8,201 nt of DNA from Comamonadaceae bacterium (GTDB lineage Bacteria > Pseudomonadota > Gammaproteobacteria > Burkholderiales > Burkholderiaceae_C): contig JAHEBY010000107.1 in assembly GCA_024642025.1 (NCBI GenBank), forward strand, positions 1 through 8,201, written 5' to 3'. This document shows positions 5,801 through 8,201 of this stretch, one piece after another. Position 1 is the stretch's first letter; each line of letters starts with the position of its first letter. Made by a program: the position numbers and the translations under genes. The notes beneath the pieces were generated by a model. It saw only the letters and a program-made list of their open reading frames with translations, searched no databases and had not been told where the DNA came from.

Positions 5801-6838
5801 GTGAAGTGGGTGTTCGGCGTTGGGCGACCAGGTGAGCTGGACCGGTTCACCCACCGCAAACGGTCGTTTCGCGAACTGGCTTTCGGCCAGCATCACCGAC
5901 AGCTCGGCCGTCGTTTGCGCGGTACGGGCCACGCCCGGGTTCTGAAAACCCAGAAGTACATAAGTGCCCTGGTATTCCACGTCAGTGACCACCGCGGGCT
6001 TGGTCTGCATGCCAATGGGCACGGGCTCGCCGGCGTCAAGCACATCGATCTGATCGGTACGCACGCCCACCTTGCCAGAGGGCAGGTCGATCACGTTGTG
6101 GCCGCCCATGAAGCGCGCCACAAACTCGTTGGCAGGCCGGTTGTAAATCTCGTGGGGCACGCCGTGCTGCTCAATGCGGCCGTGGTTCATGACAACCATG
6201 GTGTCGGCCAGCGCCATCGCCTCTTCCTGCGAGTGCGTGACATGGATGAACGTGAGGCCCAGCTCTTTTTGCCAGCGTCGTAGTTCGGCCCGCATCTGAA
6301 TGCGCAAAAACGGATCAAGCGCCGACAAAGGCTCATCCAGCAACAGCACACGCGGCTCGGTAATGAGCGCACGAGCGAGCGCGACCCGTTGCTGCTGCCC
6401 ACCGGAGAGTTCGCCGGGCTTGCGCTCCTGAAGATGCCCCATGGCAACCCGCTCCAGCAGTGACCGGGCTTGCTCATGCCTTTGCCCTTTGTCAACGCCC
6501 TTCATTTTCAAGCTGAAGGCCACGTTATCAAGTGCACTGAGGTGCGGAAACAGGGCGAAGCTCTGGAACATCATGGCGGTTCCACGCTGGGCTGCCGGCA
6601 GTGTGGTGATGTTGCGGTTATCCAGCAACACATCGCCCTCGGTCACCGTTTCGTGACCGGCAATCATGCGCAGCATGGTGCTTTTGCCGCACCCGGATGG
6701 ACCCAACAGGCAACAGTAGCTGCCGCGCGCAATGGACAAACTGATGTTGTCGACCGCCGGCTTGCCGGGGCCATAGCGTTTGGTCAGTCCGACGACTTCA
6801 ATCGCCGCCGATGAGCTGGGTACAGGATTTGCTGGCAT
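5795..6838 (-). CDS. ABC transporter ATP-binding protein, PotA type
   Basis: This cytoplasmic ATPase energises the importer, 347 residues from ATG 6838. Motifs in order: an A-loop region near Tyr22 (LTKRYG), Walker A GPSGCGKST (46-54), Q-loop Gln92 (FQSFALFPH), signature LSGGQQQRVALARAL (144-158), Walker B RVLLLDEP (163-170), D-loop SALD (172-175) and switch His202 (IHVTHSQEEAM). A C-terminal TOBE-like regulatory region (about 245-340) follows, as in PotA/CysA/MalK-type ATPases. ATG 6838 puts the usual short lead before IEVVGLTKRYG. AAAGGA abuts this ATG directly, too close for a normal ribosome binding site. Longer starts at 6862 (ATG) or 6880 (TTG) have no ribosome binding site either and would lie across a sigma-54-like promoter. 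It is the first gene of the cluster, 97 bp before the binding protein. Confidence 0.94.
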   Translation of the reverse strand: MPANPVPSSSAAIEVVGLTKRYGPGKPAVDNISLSIARGSYCCLLGPSGCGKSTMLRMIAGHETVTEGDVLLDNRNITTLPAAQRGTAMMFQSFALFPHLSALDNVAFSLKMKGVDKGQRHEQARSLLERVAMGHLQERKPGELSGGQQQRVALARALITEPRVLLLDEPLSALDPFLRIQMRAELRRWQKELGLTFIHVTHSQEEAMALADTMVVMNHGRIEQHGVPHEIYNRPANEFVARFMGGHNVIDLPSGKVGVRTDQIDVLDAGEPVPIGMQTKPAVVTDVEYQGTYVLLGFQNPGVARTAQTTAELSVMLAESQFAKRPFAVGEPVQLTWSPNAEHPLHP

Positions 6839-6850
6839 TCCTTTGCTTAA

Positions 6851-6867
6851 TGCAAAGAACATGCCAA
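6851..6867 (-). promoter_or_regulatory. Candidate sigma-54 (-24/-12) promoter of the ABC/racemase cluster
   Basis: The minus strand reads TTGGCATGTTCTTTGCA. Against the sigma-54 consensus TGGCACG-N4-TTGCW it differs at one position (CATG for CACG). The invariant GG (6865-6864) and GC (6853-6852) are separated by exactly 10 bases, as required. The predicted transcription start is about 6840, two to three bases before ATG 6838, so the mRNA would be nearly leaderless. NtrC-like dyads lie upstream. Sigma-54 control is an inference from sequence. Confidence 0.55.
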
Positions 6868-6905
6868 AATTTGTACGCAAGCTCGCTGGAAACTGTATTC
6901 AAAGT

Positions 6906-6920
6906 GCACTTTTATTGTGC
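6906..6920. promoter_or_regulatory. NtrC-like dyad, stronger site
   Basis: GCACTTTTATTGTGC has both GCAC and GTGC half-sites with a 7-base spacer, the geometry of the NtrC consensus (GCAC-N7-GTGC). Its centre, 6913, is about 73 bp upstream of the predicted sigma-54 start. It overlaps the perfect 12-bp palindrome AAAGTGCACTTT (6901-6912) and the 8-bp palindrome GTGCGCAC (6917-6924). The same bases could therefore instead be an operator for the GntR protein encoded in the cluster. Confidence 0.42.
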
Positions 6921-6935
6921 GCACGGCAAGTCGCA

Positions 6936-6950
6936 TCGCCCAAAATGTGC
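6936..6950. promoter_or_regulatory. NtrC-like dyad, weaker site
   Basis: TCGCCCAAAATGTGC keeps the GTGC half-site and a CCAAAATG-like centre but has TCGC in place of GCAC, matching 6 of the 8 half-site positions. Its centre is 30 bp, about three helical turns, from that of the stronger dyad, the kind of spacing seen for paired NtrC dimers. On its own it would not be convincing. Confidence 0.25.
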
Positions 6951-6986
6951 GCCAACCCGGTCAACTACCCGATTTGCACGCTTCCT

Positions 6987-7029
6987 GTGCGCGGCGCCCC
7001 GCGAACACGCCGTTGACAAGTCGAACGGC
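6987..7029. terminator. Two adjacent hairpins after the WYL regulator gene
   Basis: 7009-7029 pairs GCCGTTGAC with GTC-AACGGC around a two-base loop with one bulged base, starting 8 bp after the regulator stop. Directly beside it, 6987-7008 pairs GTGCGCGG with CCGCG-AA-CAC around CGCC, with a two-base bulge. Neither is followed by a T-run on either strand, so these are not canonical intrinsic terminators. Their position suits 3'-end protection of the regulator mRNA or separation from the ABC promoter. Confidence 0.35.
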
Positions 7030-7036
7030 AAGACCG

Positions 7037-7729
7037 TCAGGGGCGTGAGTCGCGGGCGCCCATTTCACGCAGAAAATCGGCCAGCGTTTTACCTGACTCA
7101 TCCCGAAACGATCCGCCCTGTTTCTGCAGACTGTCGATCCGGTCCAGCCGGAAATTGCGGAACGCCTCGCGGCTTTCACACCACGCAGCCAGCGTCCACA
7201 CTTTGCCCCAGAAGAAGCAGCCCAGCGGGCGCACAGTGCGCTCAGAGTGCTGGTTCGCAGCATCCCGGTAATGCAGCGCAAGCCTTTGGCGCGCCTGAAC
7301 GGCCTCGCGGAGGATCTGCAGTTGTTGCTGTACCGCGGGCTCGGGGGCGAAGACCGGGGCGAACAGCGACACGCTCTCGGCAGCCACTCGCGTCTCGCGC
7401 GGCAGGATGGACAGGATCTTGCCCAGCGCGGTCTCGGCATCGCGCGCCAGCGCAGGATCCAGCCAGGCCTGAGCCAGGCGGGTGGCGGCCACCAACGAGC
7501 GTGCTTCGTCGATAGTGAACATCAAGGGCGGCAACTCAAACCCGGCCCCCAACCGGTACCCCACGCCCGCTTCGCCCTCGATCGGCACGCCCTGGTGCTG
7601 CAGGTCAGCCACATCGCGATAAATGGTGCGCTCCGACACCTCCAGGCGCTGCGCCAGATGCGCCGCGGTGGTAAGGCGGCGCCCGCGAATAATCTGGACA
7701 ATCTGGAACAGGCGGTCGGCACGGCGCAT
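7037..7729 (-). CDS. YafY-type HTH-WYL transcriptional regulator
   Basis: This 230-residue regulator has an N-terminal HTH_11-type helix-turn-helix: RRADRLFQIVQII, LTTAAHLAQRLEVSERTIYRDV and ADLQHQGVPIEGEAGVGYRL (about residues 2-60). A linker helix region (73-110) and a C-terminal WYL-type domain (about 135-200) follow. In the WYL core, RPLGCFFWGKVWTLAAWCE, the usual Trp-Tyr-Leu is Trp178-Thr179-Leu180. FRLDRI at 193-198 is the typical second conserved strand. WYL domains are thought to sense small ligands or nucleic acid. The ATG at 7729 starts exactly at the conserved MRRADRL and has no strong ribosome binding site. It follows the VOC gene on the same strand, 106 bp away with a repeat between. 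Regulator-VOC pairs of this kind are common, so the VOC protein is its likeliest functional partner. Confidence 0.92.
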   Translation of the reverse strand: MRRADRLFQIVQIIRGRRLTTAAHLAQRLEVSERTIYRDVADLQHQGVPIEGEAGVGYRLGAGFELPPLMFTIDEARSLVAATRLAQAWLDPALARDAETALGKILSILPRETRVAAESVSLFAPVFAPEPAVQQQLQILREAVQARQRLALHYRDAANQHSERTVRPLGCFFWGKVWTLAAWCESREAFRNFRLDRIDSLQKQGGSFRDESGKTLADFLREMGARDSRP

Positions 7730-7751
7730 CCGGCTATTTTAGAGGGTCTTT

Positions 7752-7801
7752 TTGGCCTTTAGCCCCCATGGAATATATGCAGATAGCTATTAACTTAGTA
7801 G
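7752..7801 (-). repeat. Interspersed AT-rich repeat, copy 2, between the WYL regulator and VOC genes
   Basis: This copy is inverted relative to the one in thiL and matches its reverse complement at 37 of 50 positions without gaps. It shares the exact block TTGGCCTTTAGCCCCC and the end AGCTATTAA-TT-GTAG. Around its AT-rich end, 7784-7804 is a near-perfect 21-bp palindrome with TAGCTA at both arms and a TAA/TTA core. It lies 22 bp upstream of the regulator start and within the 106-bp gap after the VOC stop, so it could affect regulator expression. No clear sigma-70 promoter is seen in it. A small separate hairpin, CACCC-TAT-GGGTG (7818-7830), follows the VOC stop without a T-run. Confidence 0.72.
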
Positions 7802-7835
7802 CTAACCGCATCGCATTCACCCTATGGGTGGTACT

Positions 7836-8201
7836 TCAGGCCATCGCATGCAACCCCACGCGGTTGCCGTCCAGATCGGTGATATGCGCAAAGAAACCCA
7901 TGCCCGGTGGCAGGGCCTGGCGTGGCAGGGCGATGCGGCCACCCGCTGCGGTGACGCGTTTCAGCGCGGCGTCCAGCGAGGGCGAGGCGTCCAGATACAC
8001 CAGCGTTCCGCCTGCGGACGGTGCGGGTGCGCTGGGGCCCATCAGCAGCGCGCCGCCGGTGCCATTTCCTTCCGGGTCGTAGGCAAACACCGCGCCCTGG
8101 CTCGGGCCCATGGGTTCGCGGCGCATAGTGTGGCCCAGCACCGATTCGTAAAAGGCCTGGGCCTTGTCCAGTTGGGTGGTGGGAATTTCAAACCAGCTGA
8201 T
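7836..8201 (-). CDS. VOC-family (glyoxalase/bleomycin-resistance fold) protein, N-terminus cut by the window edge
   Basis: 121 residues are visible, starting ISWFEIPTTQLDKAQAFYES and VLGHTMRREPM, the first beta-alpha-beta module of the vicinal-oxygen-chelate fold. A second module runs from GGTLVYLDAS to the end. The C-terminal MGFFAHITDLDGNRVGLHA (about 101-119) is the signature of small VOC proteins in the COG3324-like group. Those proteins are about 120-130 residues long, so only a few N-terminal residues are missing. The GTG at 8141 is not the real start, because the frame and homology continue to the right edge. Members of this fold include metal-dependent lyases, dioxygenases and resistance proteins; the reaction here is unknown. 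It is upstream of, and co-directional with, the WYL regulator. Confidence 0.88.
   Translation of the reverse strand: MSWFEIPTTQLDKAQAFYESVLGHTMRREPMGPSQGAVFAYDPEGNGTGGALLMGPSAPAPSAGGTLVYLDASPSLDAALKRVTAAGGRIALPRQALPPGMGFFAHITDLDGNRVGLHAMA

Noticed and set aside
5698..5859. 54-codon in-frame N-terminal extension of the binding protein with a Cys/His-rich stretch
   Set aside because: It spans the spacer and the end of the ATPase gene, would bury the Tat-type signal 70 residues deep, and ignores the strong AGGAGT site before ATG 5697.
6839..6880. Longer ATPase start at TTG 6880 or ATG 6862
   Set aside because: Neither has a ribosome binding site, the added residues do not resemble the family, and the stretch contains the sigma-54-like element. 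ATG 6838 gives the normal lead length.
7013..7018. TTGACA as a -35 box of a plus-strand promoter
   Set aside because: It lies within the hairpin arm, points against the adjacent genes, and has no matching -10 box at a suitable distance.
6811..7515. 234-codon plus-strand open frame crossing the promoter region and the WYL gene
   Set aside because: It reads antisense through a clear regulator gene and through the intergenic region; the composition is Arg/Pro-rich shadow sequence without a domain.
861..7801. Inverted repeats as ends of a composite transposon carrying the transporter cluster
   Set aside because: The two copies are only 50 bp and about 74% identical, one lies inside a functional thiL, and no transposase or target duplication is seen. 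They fit independent copies of a dispersed repeat better.
8139..8141. GTG start for the VOC protein
   Set aside because: The frame continues to the window edge with residues that clearly belong to the first VOC strand and helix (ISWFEIP...FYES).

Overview
The window looks like chromosomal DNA of a betaproteobacterium, most likely Comamonadaceae (Burkholderiales; Rhodoferax, Polaromonas or Acidovorax relatives). This rests on the moderately high GC, the protein styles, and two copies of an AT-rich interspersed repeat that I recall as common in that family. No genome comparison could be run.

Layout. Positions 2-130 hold the end of an unidentified gene. A perfect 16-bp palindrome and then thiL (thiamine-monophosphate kinase, + strand, 152-1147) follow. 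thiL is convergent, with a 9-bp gap, to a six-gene minus-strand cluster spanning 6838-1157. In transcription order the cluster is: PotA-type ABC ATPase, Tat-type periplasmic binding protein, PotB-type permease, PotC-type permease, GntR/FCD regulator, and an Asp/Glu/hydantoin (allantoin)-type racemase. From the binding protein onward the genes overlap or are at most 7 bp apart, so they are very probably co-transcribed. Upstream on the same strand lie a YafY-type HTH-WYL regulator (7729-7037) and the nearly complete end of a VOC (glyoxalase-fold) gene that runs off the right edge.

How the cluster may work. The ABC system would import a small cationic or nitrogen-containing compound. The racemase-fold enzyme would act on it or on a breakdown product, and the GntR/FCD protein would sense a carboxylate-type ligand. 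Directly before the ATPase start is a near-consensus sigma-54 (-24/-12) element with exact GG-N10-GC spacing. Upstream of it, around -73 and about -103, are one good and one weaker NtrC-like dyad. This suggests nitrogen-limitation control, which would suit a nitrogen-scavenging pathway.

Most notable points. (1) A copy of the interspersed repeat lies inside thiL, in frame, in the segment just before the conserved GGDDYEL motif; a diverged inverted copy lies between the WYL regulator and the VOC gene. (2) The racemase keeps the first catalytic Cys (Cys79) but has Gly184 where the second is expected. (3) The sigma-54/NtrC-like promoter would give an almost leaderless mRNA. No CRISPR array, tRNA, rRNA, transposase or intact insertion sequence was seen.
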